DNA of 64,000 bases from UBA5109 sp965661005 (GCA_965661005.1 CBFICB010000001.1:124001-188000), one strand, 5' to 3'. Shown: positions 53,358 through 62,641, counted from the stretch's first letter. Notes: generated by a model from the sequence alone, not told the origin. Translations and numbers: made by a program.

Positions 53358-54971
53358 TTAGTGGGTGCTTTCGGGAATTGCCGGAGGCGTACTAAAAGTA
53401 TGGTAAGGAGCTGGAGATGGCACCGTCCATTCCAGACCGTGTGAACCTTCCCAAACTTCAGCACTGGCTTTTTGACCACCACGCACACATTTAATCACCA
53501 CAAATACAAACAATAGCTGTGAAAACCCAAACAAAAAGCCACCAACACTAGAAATCAAATTGAAGTCAGCAAACTGTAAAGCATAGTCAGGAATACGACG
53601 AGGCATGCCCGCTAAGCCGAGAAAATGCTGAGGGAAAAACAAGACATTTACGCCCACAAAAGAAAGCCAGAAATGCAGCTTTCCTAAAGTTTCGTCATAC
53701 ATGTTGCCGGTCCATTTAGGCAGCCAGTAATAAACGGCCGCCATGATAGAAAAAACTGCTCCGGGTACTAGAACATAATGAAAGTGGGCGACAACAAAGT
53801 ACGTATCATGGTACTGAAAATCTGCAGGAGCAATCGCCAGCATTAAGCCTGTAAACCCTCCCATGGTAAATAGCACAACGAAAGCTATTGCGAACAGCAT
53901 TGGCGTTTCAAAAGTAATAGAGCCTTTAAACATAGTGCTTACCCAGTTAAACACTTTCACCCCTGTTGGCACCGCAATAATCATCGTGGTATACATAAAA
54001 AACAGCTCGCCTGCCAAGGGCATTCCAGTAGTAAACATATGATGAGCCCAAACGATGAAAGAAAGAAATGCTATTGATGAGGTTGCATAAACCATGGAGT
54101 CGTAACCAAACAGACGCTTACGAGAGAAGGTTGGAATAATTTCGGAAACAACACCAAACGCAGGAAGGATCATGATATACACTTCCGGATGTCCAAAGAA
54201 CCAGAAAACATGCTGAAACAATACAGGGTCTCCGCCTCCAGCGGCATTAAAGAACGAAGTGCCAAAATGCACATCGAACAGCATCATCGTAACTACGCCT
54301 GCCAATACCGGCATAACTGCCAGCAACAGATAAGCGGTGATCAACCAGGTCCAAACAAACAATGGCATTTTCATGTAAGTCATGCCTGGAGCCCTGAGGT
54401 TCTGGATAGTTGCAATAATATTGATAGAGCCCATGATAGACGAGGCGCCCATCATGTGAACTGCAAAGATAAAGAAAGTAACTGTTTCCGGAGCATAGGT
54501 AGTTGATAGCGGAGCATAGAAAGTCCAGCCAAAATTGGGAGCGCCTGCCTCCATCAATAAGGTTGACGCTAACATCGCAAAGGCAAACGGAAGTATCCAG
54601 AAGCTCCAGTTATTCATTCTTGGCAGGGCCATGTCGGGAGCGCCAATCATCATGGGAATCATCCAGTTACCCAAGCCCACAAAGGCAGGCATAACAGCAC
54701 CAAATACCATAACCAAACCATGCATCGTGGTCATCTGGTTAAAAAAGTTAGGCTCAACAAATTGTAAGCCTGGCTGAAACAACTCAAGACGAATAACCAG
54801 AGCAAAGGTTCCGCCCAATAAAAACATAGCAAGACTGAACCATAGATACATAGAGCCAATGTCTTTGTGGTTGGTTGTATACAACCAGCGAGTTATGCCC
54901 GTTGCTGGCCCATGATGATGATCATCGTCATGATGTGCATCGTGAACGTCTATAGCGCCTAAATTACTCAT
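53358..54971 (-). CDS. ctaD: Cytochrome c oxidase subunit I
   Basis: 537 residues with twelve membrane helices. It holds low-spin heme a and the heme a3-CuB site that reduces oxygen to water. Conserved ligands include His in MTTMHGLVMVF, the CuB His-Tyr region WFFGHPEVYI, HHMFTTGMP and HFHYVLVPG. The sequence carries the D- and K-channel residues of an A-type oxidase (GNWMIPMMIGAPDMALPRMN). A His/Asp-rich N-terminus (HDAHHDDDHHHG) is common in marine Gammaproteobacteria. Confidence 0.98.
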   Translation of the reverse strand: MSNLGAIDVHDAHHDDDHHHGPATGITRWLYTTNHKDIGSMYLWFSLAMFLLGGTFALVIRLELFQPGLQFVEPNFFNQMTTMHGLVMVFGAVMPAFVGLGNWMIPMMIGAPDMALPRMNNWSFWILPFAFAMLASTLLMEAGAPNFGWTFYAPLSTTYAPETVTFFIFAVHMMGASSIMGSINIIATIQNLRAPGMTYMKMPLFVWTWLITAYLLLAVMPVLAGVVTMMLFDVHFGTSFFNAAGGGDPVLFQHVFWFFGHPEVYIMILPAFGVVSEIIPTFSRKRLFGYDSMVYATSSIAFLSFIVWAHHMFTTGMPLAGELFFMYTTMIIAVPTGVKVFNWVSTMFKGSITFETPMLFAIAFVVLFTMGGFTGLMLAIAPADFQYHDTYFVVAHFHYVLVPGAVFSIMAAVYYWLPKWTGNMYDETLGKLHFWLSFVGVNVLFFPQHFLGLAGMPRRIPDYALQFADFNLISSVGGFLFGFSQLLFVFVVIKCVRGGQKASAEVWEGSHGLEWTVPSPAPYHTFSTPPAIPESTH

Positions 54972-55037
54972 ACTTTTTTCCTCTATCTTCTCTTTACTAT
55001 ACTGCTTAGCTTAAAAATCGCTTTAACTTGGTCTTAA

Positions 55038-56174
55038 CTATTCGGACTGTGCCTGTAATATTTCCACCGGCGTTACCAAATCACCAACACTATTGCCCAA
55101 CGCGTTTCGCTCGTAAGTAATAACTGCTGCAAGATCAACCGGATTTAATTGCCCACCGAAGGCGGCCATTGCTGTACCCGGAGCGCCATTTAAAACGATA
55201 TCTATATGATCCTCTATGGGGCCAACGGCAATTGCGCTGCCTGTTAGCGCGGGGAATGCGGGCGGCAAGCCCTGCCCATTCTCCTGGTGGCAAGCCATAC
55301 AGAAAGTACGATATACCGTTTCACCTTGAGCAACTAGCTGCTCCATATTCCAGTCCTGACTTGTTAATTCAGCAACTGCAGCTGCAGCCTCTTGCCTTTC
55401 GCTGTACCAGGCGTCGAATTCTTCCTGTTCAACCACTTCAACAACTACCGGCATAAAGCCATGTTCTTGGCCACAAAGTTCGGTGCACTGACCACGGAAG
55501 GTTCCGGTTTCTTCTGCAATTACCCAAGCTTCATTCACAAAGCCTGGAATTGCATCTTTTTTCACAGCAAATTCAGGCACCCACCAGGAATGAATAACAT
55601 CGGCTGCCGTCAGCAAAAAACGCACTTTAGTATTCACTGGAATCACCATAGGCTCGTCAACTTCCAATAAATAGTTTTCGCTTTTCTCATCAAGACCTGC
55701 GATCTGATCATCAGTAGTGGAAAGATTGCTGAAGAAAGAAACCTCTTCACCCTCATCAGCTAGGTAGCTATATTGCCAACGCCACTGGTAGCCAGTAATC
55801 ATAATATCCAGCTCGGACTCAGAGGCATCATAAATTTGTCTTAGCACTCCGGTAGAAGGGATGGCCATGGCAACCAGAATGATGATTGGAATGACGGTCC
55901 AGATTATTTCGATAGTAGTGTTTTCATGGAAAGAAGCAGATTTGGCTCCTTTTGATTTTCTGTATTTAACTAAAGACCAAATTAAAACGCCGTAAACCAC
56001 TAGGCCGATTGATGCGCAGATAATGGTAATTAACATATGCAAGTCGTAGGTTTCACGGCTAATATCCGTGATGCCTACCGGCATATTCAATTCCCATGCT
56101 GCACCAGCTTGTGTGCTTATTAGCGTCAAAGCAGTAGTCAACAAACCTAGCAAAAACTTATTCTTTGGCTGCAT
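55038..56174 (-). CDS. ctaC: Cytochrome c oxidase subunit II with C-terminal cytochrome c domain
   Basis: 378 residues from ATG 56174, which follows GGAG nine bases upstream; a GTG five codons earlier would use that site as coding sequence. There is a signal peptide, two membrane helices, and a cupredoxin domain with YQWRWQYSY and CuA ligands in GQCTELCGQEHGFMPV. A C-terminal heme c domain has CMACHQENGQGLPP and a Met ligand near GTAMAAF. The fused cytochrome c makes this a caa3-type oxidase subunit. It takes electrons from soluble cytochrome c and passes them to CuA. Confidence 0.96.
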   Translation of the reverse strand: MQPKNKFLLGLLTTALTLISTQAGAAWELNMPVGITDISRETYDLHMLITIICASIGLVVYGVLIWSLVKYRKSKGAKSASFHENTTIEIIWTVIPIIILVAMAIPSTGVLRQIYDASESELDIMITGYQWRWQYSYLADEGEEVSFFSNLSTTDDQIAGLDEKSENYLLEVDEPMVIPVNTKVRFLLTAADVIHSWWVPEFAVKKDAIPGFVNEAWVIAEETGTFRGQCTELCGQEHGFMPVVVEVVEQEEFDAWYSERQEAAAAVAELTSQDWNMEQLVAQGETVYRTFCMACHQENGQGLPPAFPALTGSAIAVGPIEDHIDIVLNGAPGTAMAAFGGQLNPVDLAAVITYERNALGNSVGDLVTPVEILQAQSE

Positions 56175-56488
56175 TCGCCATTTCTCCACGTTATCGTTAA
56201 TTCTTAATTTCTAACCAGCACATTAAGCCGGCCTTAAACCATATGGAATATGCAATATTTTTTAGTTGAAACCGGCTCACGGTGAGAATCAATCATAAGC
56301 CTTACAAAATACATGCGACAATTCGCCAGACATTATATCAATATTTGTCACCGAAAGGCTACGAAGTATGAAGTCTTATGCGATGATTTATATCAAAAAT
56401 ATGTTTTTTTATTTTTTAAACTTATCAGAATAATAAACTCAACAGACATGGCATAATCTAACCCTGTAATTCATTATCAGGAAGGCTT
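56175..56488. other. Divergent intergenic region upstream of the oxidase operon
   Basis: This 314-base AT-rich gap separates ctaC (minus) from the carbonic anhydrase gene (plus) and should hold both promoters. CTCAC-G-GTGAG near 56277 is a short palindrome of uncertain meaning. A CATAAT lies about 35 bases before the carbonic anhydrase ATG, without a good -35. I see no coding sequence. Confidence 0.4.
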
Positions 56489-57022
56489 ATGGCTATACGT
56501 AAATATCTGGAAAATTCTCCTTCTCTAGCCGAAGGTGTTTTTATTGACGAAACCGCTTTAGTCATAGGTCGAGTGACTATAGGCAAAGATTCCTCCGTGT
56601 GGCCAACCTCGGTAATACGCGGAGACGTTCAGGAAATCACTATTGGTGAGCGTACTAATATACAAGACGGGTCTATCTTGCATGTTACTGCTCCTGGATC
56701 ATATCCTCCTGATGGTTTTGAGTTAAAAATTGGTAATGACGTGACGGTTGGGCATCGAGTAGTGCTGCACGGCTGTTCTATTCAGGGTCGAGCTTTAATT
56801 GGCATGGGCGCCATAATTATGGATGGCGCGATCATAGAGCCTGATGTAATTGTAGGAGCCGGCAGCGTAGTGTCACCGGGCAAAACTCTTGAAAGCGGGG
56901 GGCTTTATGTCGGTTCTCCAGCCAGGCGGGCTCGAGATCTAAAACAGGGAGAGTTAGATTTTTTACTCTATAGCTCTGCGCATTATGTGAAACTTAAAAA
57001 CCTCCACCAAAACACTTCTTAA
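56489..57022 (+). CDS. Gamma carbonic anhydrase family hexapeptide protein (YrdA-like)
   Basis: 177 residues folding as a left-handed beta helix with repeated hexapeptides (IGRVTIGKDSSVWPTSVIRGD, ITIGERTNIQDGSILHVT). Candidate zinc ligands are HVT, TVGHRVVLHGC, which matches the gamma carbonic anhydrase pattern. Many YrdA proteins bind zinc or nickel but have weak or unproved carbonic anhydrase activity. It begins with a good AGGA site. It converges with aroE, leaving eight bases between the stops. Confidence 0.92.
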   Translation: MAIRKYLENSPSLAEGVFIDETALVIGRVTIGKDSSVWPTSVIRGDVQEITIGERTNIQDGSILHVTAPGSYPPDGFELKIGNDVTVGHRVVLHGCSIQGRALIGMGAIIMDGAIIEPDVIVGAGSVVSPGKTLESGGLYVGSPARRARDLKQGELDFLLYSSAHYVKLKNLHQNTS

Positions 57023-57030
57023 TCATATTA

Positions 57031-57861
57031 TTAATTATTTTTTTTCAGGTTAAGAATAACTTTATCTGTTGTTGGCCTTATACCTCTCCATAGGTAAAAC
57101 GATTCTGCTGCCTGCTCGACCAGCATGCCTAAGCCATCCATAACTTTTTTTGCCCCTGCTTGCCGGGCCCACTGACAAAAAACCGTTTCTTTCGGGCCAT
57201 ACATTAAGTCATAACAAGCGGCGCCATCATTTAAAATATCTTTTGGAATTGGGGGCAGCTCCCCTCTGAGGCTGGATGAGCTGGCATTAATGATCCAGTC
57301 CACCTTTTTATTAGGGCTATCTATTCCCAATTTCTCGAAACCGCATGCACTGATATTCCCATATTTACTGAAAAGCTCGGCTAATTCTTGAGCTTTGCTT
57401 TGTGTTCTATTGACGACACAAATACTTTCCGGCGCTTCATTCAATAATGGTAAAAGAATACCTCTTGCTGCCCCGCCAGCCCCAACTACAAGAATCTTTT
57501 TGCCTTTCAGGCTGCCATTATTATTGCTCTTAATATCCCGAATAAGACCAAGCCCATCAGTATTATGACCCTGGAGTTTTCCCTTTTCATTCTTGAGCAA
57601 AGTATTAACAGCGTGTGCAAGTTCAGCATGAGGGCTTAGCTCTTCAGCTAATGCCCAGGCTTCTTGCTTGAAAGGCACTGTAACATTCAGACCTTTGCCG
57701 CCTTCAGCAAAAAAAAGAGACACATCTTGCTGAAACTCACCAGTTTTCACCAACACAGCCTCGTAAGACAAGCGCTGATTTGTCTCGTTGGCAAAAGCAA
57801 GGTGAATACGGGGAGAAAGGCTGTGTTCTATGGGGTTGCCCATAACAGCATATCTATCCAA
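57031..57861 (-). CDS. aroE: Shikimate dehydrogenase (NADP+)
   Basis: 276 residues. AroE reduces 3-dehydroshikimate to shikimate. The N-terminal substrate site shows MGNPIEHSLSPRIH and the catalytic Lys in NVTVPFKQEA, GHNTDGLGL holds the paired Asp, and the NADP loop is VVGAGGAARGIL with NRT downstream. It lies after hemF, as in pseudomonads. Confidence 0.97.
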   Translation of the reverse strand: MDRYAVMGNPIEHSLSPRIHLAFANETNQRLSYEAVLVKTGEFQQDVSLFFAEGGKGLNVTVPFKQEAWALAEELSPHAELAHAVNTLLKNEKGKLQGHNTDGLGLIRDIKSNNNGSLKGKKILVVGAGGAARGILLPLLNEAPESICVVNRTQSKAQELAELFSKYGNISACGFEKLGIDSPNKKVDWIINASSSSLRGELPPIPKDILNDGAACYDLMYGPKETVFCQWARQAGAKKVMDGLGMLVEQAAESFYLWRGIRPTTDKVILNLKKNN

Positions 57862-57894
57862 TACTGACTCCTGTAATTACTAATTCTAGCGAAT

Positions 57895-58806
57895 TTATAC
57901 CCAGTCTCGAGGCTTTAGGTAATCAGTATATAACTTTTCTTCAGCCGAACCAGACTCAGGATGCCAGTCATACACCCAGCGAACTTGTGGCGGCAAAGAC
58001 ATTAGGATGGATTCAATACGGCCAACACCAGATTGCAAGCCAAAAATTGTCCCTCTATCTATAACAAGATTAAACTCAGCATAACGACCGCGCCTGTACT
58101 GTTGAAAAAACTGTTCCTTTTCACTGTACGGAGTATTTTTTCTAAGCTCTAGAATAGGCGCATAAGCCTCAAGGTAAGAATTGCCTACGGCCTGCATATA
58201 GGCAAAGCATTTCTCAAAGCCCCACTCATTTAAATCATCAAAAAATAATCCACCTATGCCTCTTGTTTCTTTTCGGTGAGGCAGATAGAAGTACTCATCA
58301 CACCACTTTTTATGCTCTTTATAAACCTCATCACCAAAAGGCTCACAACATTTTTTTGCAGTCTGATGCCAGTGCCTACAATCTTCATCAAAGGCATAAT
58401 AAGGGGTAAGATCATAACCCCCTCCAAACCACCAAACCGGCTCTATTCCTTCTTTTTCAGCTATAAAAAACCTTACGTTCGCGTGTGAAGTTGGGCAATA
58501 TGGATTCTCTGGATGAATCACCAGGGAGACGCCCATGGCCTGAAAAGTGCCTCCTGCGAGTTCTGGTCTATGCGCTGTTGCTGCCGCGGGCATGGAGTCA
58601 CCAAATACATGAGAAAAATTTACTCCTCCTTTTTCTATTACTGAGCCCCCAGCAATAACCCGCGTTTTTCCACTGCCGCCCTTCTCTCTATCCCAGCTAT
58701 CTTCTAGAAACTTTGCCTTACCATCAACCTGCTCTAGACCATTACAAATATTATTTTGTAAGCCTAGCAAATAATTTTTTACTGCCTCTGTATCAACATC
58801 TATCAC
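57895..58806 (-). CDS. hemF: Coproporphyrinogen III oxidase, oxygen-dependent
   Basis: 303 residues. HemF carries out two oxidative decarboxylations to give protoporphyrinogen IX. Conserved blocks are GGVNFSHVFGD, HPENPYCPTSHANVRFF, WWFGGGYDLTPYYAFDED and FNLVIDRGTIFGLQSG. In related genomes tsaC (yrdC) lies just upstream; here only its remnant is found. Confidence 0.97.
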   Translation of the reverse strand: MIDVDTEAVKNYLLGLQNNICNGLEQVDGKAKFLEDSWDREKGGSGKTRVIAGGSVIEKGGVNFSHVFGDSMPAAATAHRPELAGGTFQAMGVSLVIHPENPYCPTSHANVRFFIAEKEGIEPVWWFGGGYDLTPYYAFDEDCRHWHQTAKKCCEPFGDEVYKEHKKWCDEYFYLPHRKETRGIGGLFFDDLNEWGFEKCFAYMQAVGNSYLEAYAPILELRKNTPYSEKEQFFQQYRRGRYAEFNLVIDRGTIFGLQSGVGRIESILMSLPPQVRWVYDWHPESGSAEEKLYTDYLKPRDWV

Positions 58807-58847
58807 TTTATCTTCTTCTCCTAAAAAATTTAGCTGCTTGTTTCTTT

Positions 58848-59330
58848 TCAGCTTATTAAAGCTCTAATTAAATCTTTAATAGACGTGGCTTATAGCAGAC
58901 CACCAAGCTCATCGGGAACTATCAAGATATCTTTATTTCCAGAGTAGTCCTCAACTTGTGTCTGGACTAATACCAGCTAACTCTTACCGCGACTGTATCA
59001 AAATTTTCTTTTATACAGGAGGTAATTAATTGATTTGTATCAGTGATTAACCATGTAGCTGGATCAGACAAGAATCTTTTAATAAATAACGCTTGTTTAA
59101 AACCGGAGTCTTAATTGATTTTCAATTTGTCTGAAATTGAACGCAGCCATGACCAGGTCTTTGTATATATCACAACATTTTAACGGCAGTATTATTTTTT
59201 TTTACCAATGCTTGATTAAAAGGATCACAATCAACATTTAAATCTCTTCTCTAAGACAAGCTACAATTCCGCTCTTGTGTAAGCTCTCACTTGCTTTAGG
59301 TCTAAAGCGGCTCTTAAACGATCTTTAATT
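58848..59330 (-). pseudogene. tsaC: Decayed tsaC (yrdC): threonylcarbamoyl-AMP synthase remnant
   Basis: No open frame spans this gap, but minus-strand translation in changing frames recovers TsaC segments in the right order. They are SGIVA followed by a broken PTEA region, DCDPFNQAL, TAVKML then a stop then QRP, LVMAAFNFRQIENQL, DPATWLI, FDTVAVRVS, and QVEDYS...DILIVPDELGGL, a stop, then ATSIKDLI. Intact TsaC reads GGVIAYPTEAVYGLGCDP, PGPVTW, FDSLAVRV and ELGG...PTSIRDL at these points. Several stops and frame changes are present. About 30 codons are missing after AVRVS, where the STSAN motif belongs. It lies between dprA and hemF, where tsaC sits in Pseudomonas. The t6A pathway it serves is essential in most bacteria, so another TsaC or Sua5 copy is expected elsewhere. 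Confidence 0.85.
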
Positions 59331-59347
59331 ACACAAAGAATTATCAC

Positions 59348-60471
59348 TTATGTTGGCGACAATGAATAGCCTCCCTGCCTTGGGGTAATCAACCCTAGAA
59401 TTTCCAGCTCTACCAATAAGCGACTATGATGCTCTACGCTAAAATGTGTCTCGAGAATTAAGGCGTCGATGCTTGTTGTCTCATAATCAATATGTCCCAG
59501 TAATAATTTTGCATCGTCCGCTATATACTTTTTGCTGCTCTCATAATCCTCTATTGGTGCCTGCTCAAATCTTTGAAAAGCGCCTAACTCTTCTAAAATG
59601 TCAGCGACATTCTCAACTAGTTTTGCGCCATTTTTCAACAAATAGTGACACCCTTTAGCTTGCGGATTATGTGGCGATCCTGGGACGGCAAAAACCTCTC
59701 TGCCTTGTTCCAAAGCATAACGAGCTGAAATTAATGAGCCGCTTTTTAATGCTGCCTCAACAATAACAACGGCTTGGCTTAGGCCGCTTATGATGCGATT
59801 TCGTTGTGGGAAATGCCAGGGCTTTGGTGAAGCTCCCAAAGCAAACTCTGACACGATGGCCCCTTCATTAACTAAGCAGTGAGCAAGGCGTTTATTTGTA
59901 TTTGGATAAACTTGGTCTATTCCGCAACCCAGAACAGCGACACTGGGTCCTTTTTCCCCCAGCGCACCCTGATGACTTTCTGTGTCAATCCCTAATGCCA
60001 TGCCGCTACAAACTGAATAACCTGCTTTGACAAGATCTCCTGCTAAACGTTTGGCTATCGCTCGTCCTCCAGGAGAAGCCTTTCGGCTACCAACCATGGC
60101 TATTTGAGGAAAAGACAAAAGGTCCAGTGAGCCGGCTACATATAAAAGTAATGGCGGGTCTGGAATTTCTTTTAACAAGGGGGGAAAAGCCTTACATTCC
60201 AAAGTAATAATGTGGTGTTGTTCTGCTTCCCTCCAAAGCAGAGCCTGACGAATTTTTTTCTTTACTTCGGATTTAGTTTTCTGCGCATGGCAAAAATCTA
60301 TTAAGCGCTGGAGTTTTTTTCCTGAGCTTTTGGCTGGTTTAGCCGATTTGCTTTACTGCTGAAAATATTTTGAGCACTGCCAAAATGCGCAATCAAAGAC
60401 CGGATGCTTTTATTAGTTAAGCCTGGCATTAGGCATAAACAAAGCCATGCCGATAGCTCTTTGTCTTCCAT
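59348..60471 (-). pseudogene. dprA: DNA processing protein DprA, split by a single-base frameshift
   Basis: From ATG 60471 the frame encodes an N-terminal SAM-like domain (LSAWLCLCLMPGLTNKS and IAHFGSAQNIF) and stops at 60301 after 56 codons. Adding one A to the run of seven A (minus strand; plus-strand T run 60314-60320) joins it to the rest in one frame, giving about 374 residues, the normal DprA length. The downstream part is intact, with VGSRKASPGGRAIA, SGMALGIDTESHQGAL, LGCGIDQVYP, FPQRNRIISGLS and a C-terminal winged-helix domain. DprA loads RecA onto incoming single-stranded DNA in natural transformation. The lesion may be real, an assembly error, or a slippage site, since A-AAA-AAA permits -1 frameshifting. 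Confidence 0.85.
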
Positions 60472-60503
60472 TCTGATCTTCCATGATCAATTTTGCGAGC
60501 AGC

Positions 60504-61583
60504 TTAAGGGTTTATTACCCTATCGTTAATACTGATGGGTAGGTCGCTACTCAAAACCAGCGCAAAGCTATGATTATCAAACGCTTTATAGATTAGTATT
60601 CTTCCATAGATTTCGCCACTAAAGGTTAACATGTCTTGCCTGCCATCAATTCTTAAAGGCCTTCTGGACGTTGGGTCTTCGATTAAAATGTCTTCTTTTT
60701 GTAACGCAAGCAGATCACCGGTTTTTATTTGATCCTGAGTACCCAGATTGACAATCACGGTATCATTTTTACCTCCGACTCTGCGTCCAAATTCAATATC
60801 TAGAATTCTAGCATCAACATCAAACATTGGCGGCGCAGGGAAGTATTGAGACGACAAAGCTAAGGATTCTCCAGCAACAAAATAATCTCCTACCCTCACT
60901 TCTTCCAGATTGCTATCAATTAAAAGTGTCGCTTCACCATTATCATTATTTAGCATGGAAGCCCTGCCTATTAATTTGGCCTGAATGGCGGTCAATTCTC
61001 CTGATTGCGGATCCTCTATTTCTCCATTGGGACGCAGTATTTCATAGCTGGAAATTCCTGGCGCCCAAGCGCCTTTAGCAAAAACAACATCGCCTTCACT
61101 GGAAAATCTTGTGTCTGATCGAGATCCCAGCAGTGTGGGAGCATTATCAAGATCGGCAAGGCCAACTATGCGATTATTGCTTAGCAAGGGGCTAATTGAC
61201 TCTAAGGAAATTGCTGGAATTGGGCTGAGCAATTGCTGCCTTCGAACTTGAGGGCTTAAGACAACTACTGGTAAGTTTGTATCATCGATTGAATCTCTCG
61301 TGCCGCTTGAGCTTCCGCCGCGCTGCACAGTAATTCTGGGCTGTCCTTGCTCATAATAAAGCTCGATCGTGTCGCCAGGATAAATTAAGTCAGGATTCTG
61401 AATCTGAGGGTTTAACTGCCAAATTTCTGGCCAAAGCCAAGGCTCTTCAAGAAAAATACCGGCGATATCCCAAAGCGTATCGCCTTCCACTACCAAATAG
61501 TTTTCTGGCGAGTCTTCACGAATTATCAAGCTTCCATTTTGCTGAGCCTGAGTGAAAGCCAGCGGAAATAGCATAGAAAGCAT
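60504..61583 (-). CDS. LysM peptidoglycan-binding protein
   Basis: 359 residues from ATG 61583. A LysM domain lies near residues 29-79 (YLVVEGDTLWDIAGIFLEEP and IYPGDTIEL), followed by a long beta-rich region. This matches the LysM protein encoded beside def and dprA in Pseudomonas. The predicted N-terminus (MLSMLFPLAFTQAQ) lacks positive charge and a ribosome binding site. An ATG at 61627, behind GAGAGGTTGAG, begins a much better signal peptide (MLLTHFRLVITAAF), but it is one base out of frame because of a five-T run. The real gene may therefore extend to 61627. It probably anchors a periplasmic or cell-surface complex to peptidoglycan. Confidence 0.88.
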   Translation of the reverse strand: MLSMLFPLAFTQAQQNGSLIIREDSPENYLVVEGDTLWDIAGIFLEEPWLWPEIWQLNPQIQNPDLIYPGDTIELYYEQGQPRITVQRGGSSSGTRDSIDDTNLPVVVLSPQVRRQQLLSPIPAISLESISPLLSNNRIVGLADLDNAPTLLGSRSDTRFSSEGDVVFAKGAWAPGISSYEILRPNGEIEDPQSGELTAIQAKLIGRASMLNNDNGEATLLIDSNLEEVRVGDYFVAGESLALSSQYFPAPPMFDVDARILDIEFGRRVGGKNDTVIVNLGTQDQIKTGDLLALQKEDILIEDPTSRRPLRIDGRQDMLTFSGEIYGRILIYKAFDNHSFALVLSSDLPISINDRVINP

Positions 61584-61627
61584 AAAAACGCTGCTGTAAT
61601 AACTAGTCTGAAGTGAGTTAAGAGCAT

Positions 61628-62086
61628 TCTCAACCTCTCATCAATAGCCTTGCTGGGAAGCCGGCTTCTTGAGTTTTATTTTGGCATATCTTATCAATAA
61701 GTTATGTAATTATATATGCTTAGCGCAGTTTTTTTAGGTAATTTGTGATTTGCTTATAATTATTGAACATTAAGAATAGGAAATTCACGCTGAGCGGTCA
61801 TTCTTTTGTGGTTCTGAAACTCATTTTGTAACGTTTTGTTGCAAGCCAAATTCAATTCGTAACAACAGCAAGCTATTGCAATAGACAATGATCCACTTTT
61901 ATTTGGAGCCATTTTTTAGGGGCTTCCTTTAGGCTGCTAATAGGCTACTAAGGCAAATGAAGGCAGATTTTATCAAGCTGAATTTGCAGTTTTAGTCGAA
62001 TTATCAGGCTTTAAGCTTGAATACTTAATAAACTGCCCCGAAATAACGTATCATTGCTTCCAAAAATATCAGTGAACTTTTTAATT
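61628..62086. other. Divergent intergenic region between the LysM gene and def
   Basis: This 459-base AT-rich gap holds the promoters of both directions. TATAAT elements occur at 61755-61760 (plus) and at 61714-61709 (minus), each without a clear -35. A perfect 12-base palindrome, GAAGCCGGCTTC, lies at 61657-61668 in the presumed leader of the LysM gene. I found no open frame with family resemblance and no tRNA. Confidence 0.45.
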
Positions 62087-62605
62087 ATGAGTTTGTTAGA
62101 AATATTAGAATTTCCCGACCCCAGGCTAAGAAAAAAAGCAGTCCCGGTCGATAAAGTCGATGATGCACTAAAACAAACTATCAATGATATGTTTGAAACC
62201 ATGTATGCAGCATCAGGTATAGGCCTGGCCGCAACTCAGGTTAATATACAAAAACGCTTTTTAATAATAGATTTAGCTGATGAAGAAGAAGAGCAAAACC
62301 CTCTCGTCTTTATTAACCCTGAAATTACAGTGCTTGACCCTGAGCCATATCGGCATGAAGAGGGCTGCCTTTCTGTTCCAGGTTATTTCGAATTTGTTGA
62401 GCGCCCTCGAAAAGTCTTGGTGAAAGCCCTTAATAAAGAGGGGGAACCCTTTGAAATAGAGGCAGAAGGATTGCTAGCAGTTTGTGTCCAACATGAAATT
62501 GACCACCTTGATGGTAAGTTATTTGTCGACTATCTTTCTGTATTGAAACGCCAAAGAATTAAATCCAAGCTTGAAAAAGAGCATAGACAAAAAGCTTCTG
62601 CTTGA
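62087..62605 (+). CDS. def: Peptide deformylase
   Basis: 172 residues from ATG 62087; the frame is open eleven codons further, but the conserved N-terminus MSLLEILEFPDPRLR starts here. Def removes the formyl group from new proteins. The three motifs are GIGLAATQV, EGCLSVPG with the metal Cys, and QHEIDHLDGKLF (HExxH). It is followed by fmt with a 36-base gap. Confidence 0.98.
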   Translation: MSLLEILEFPDPRLRKKAVPVDKVDDALKQTINDMFETMYAASGIGLAATQVNIQKRFLIIDLADEEEEQNPLVFINPEITVLDPEPYRHEEGCLSVPGYFEFVERPRKVLVKALNKEGEPFEIEAEGLLAVCVQHEIDHLDGKLFVDYLSVLKRQRIKSKLEKEHRQKASA

Positions 62606-62641
62606 ACTGTTTATTCTTCCAAAAGAGCGAAACCTATCAAT

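Noticed and set aside
58807..59347. Gap first considered as a non-coding RNA or promoter region
   Set aside because: Ordered TsaC fragments explain nearly all of it; no tRNA-like or conserved RNA structure was seen.
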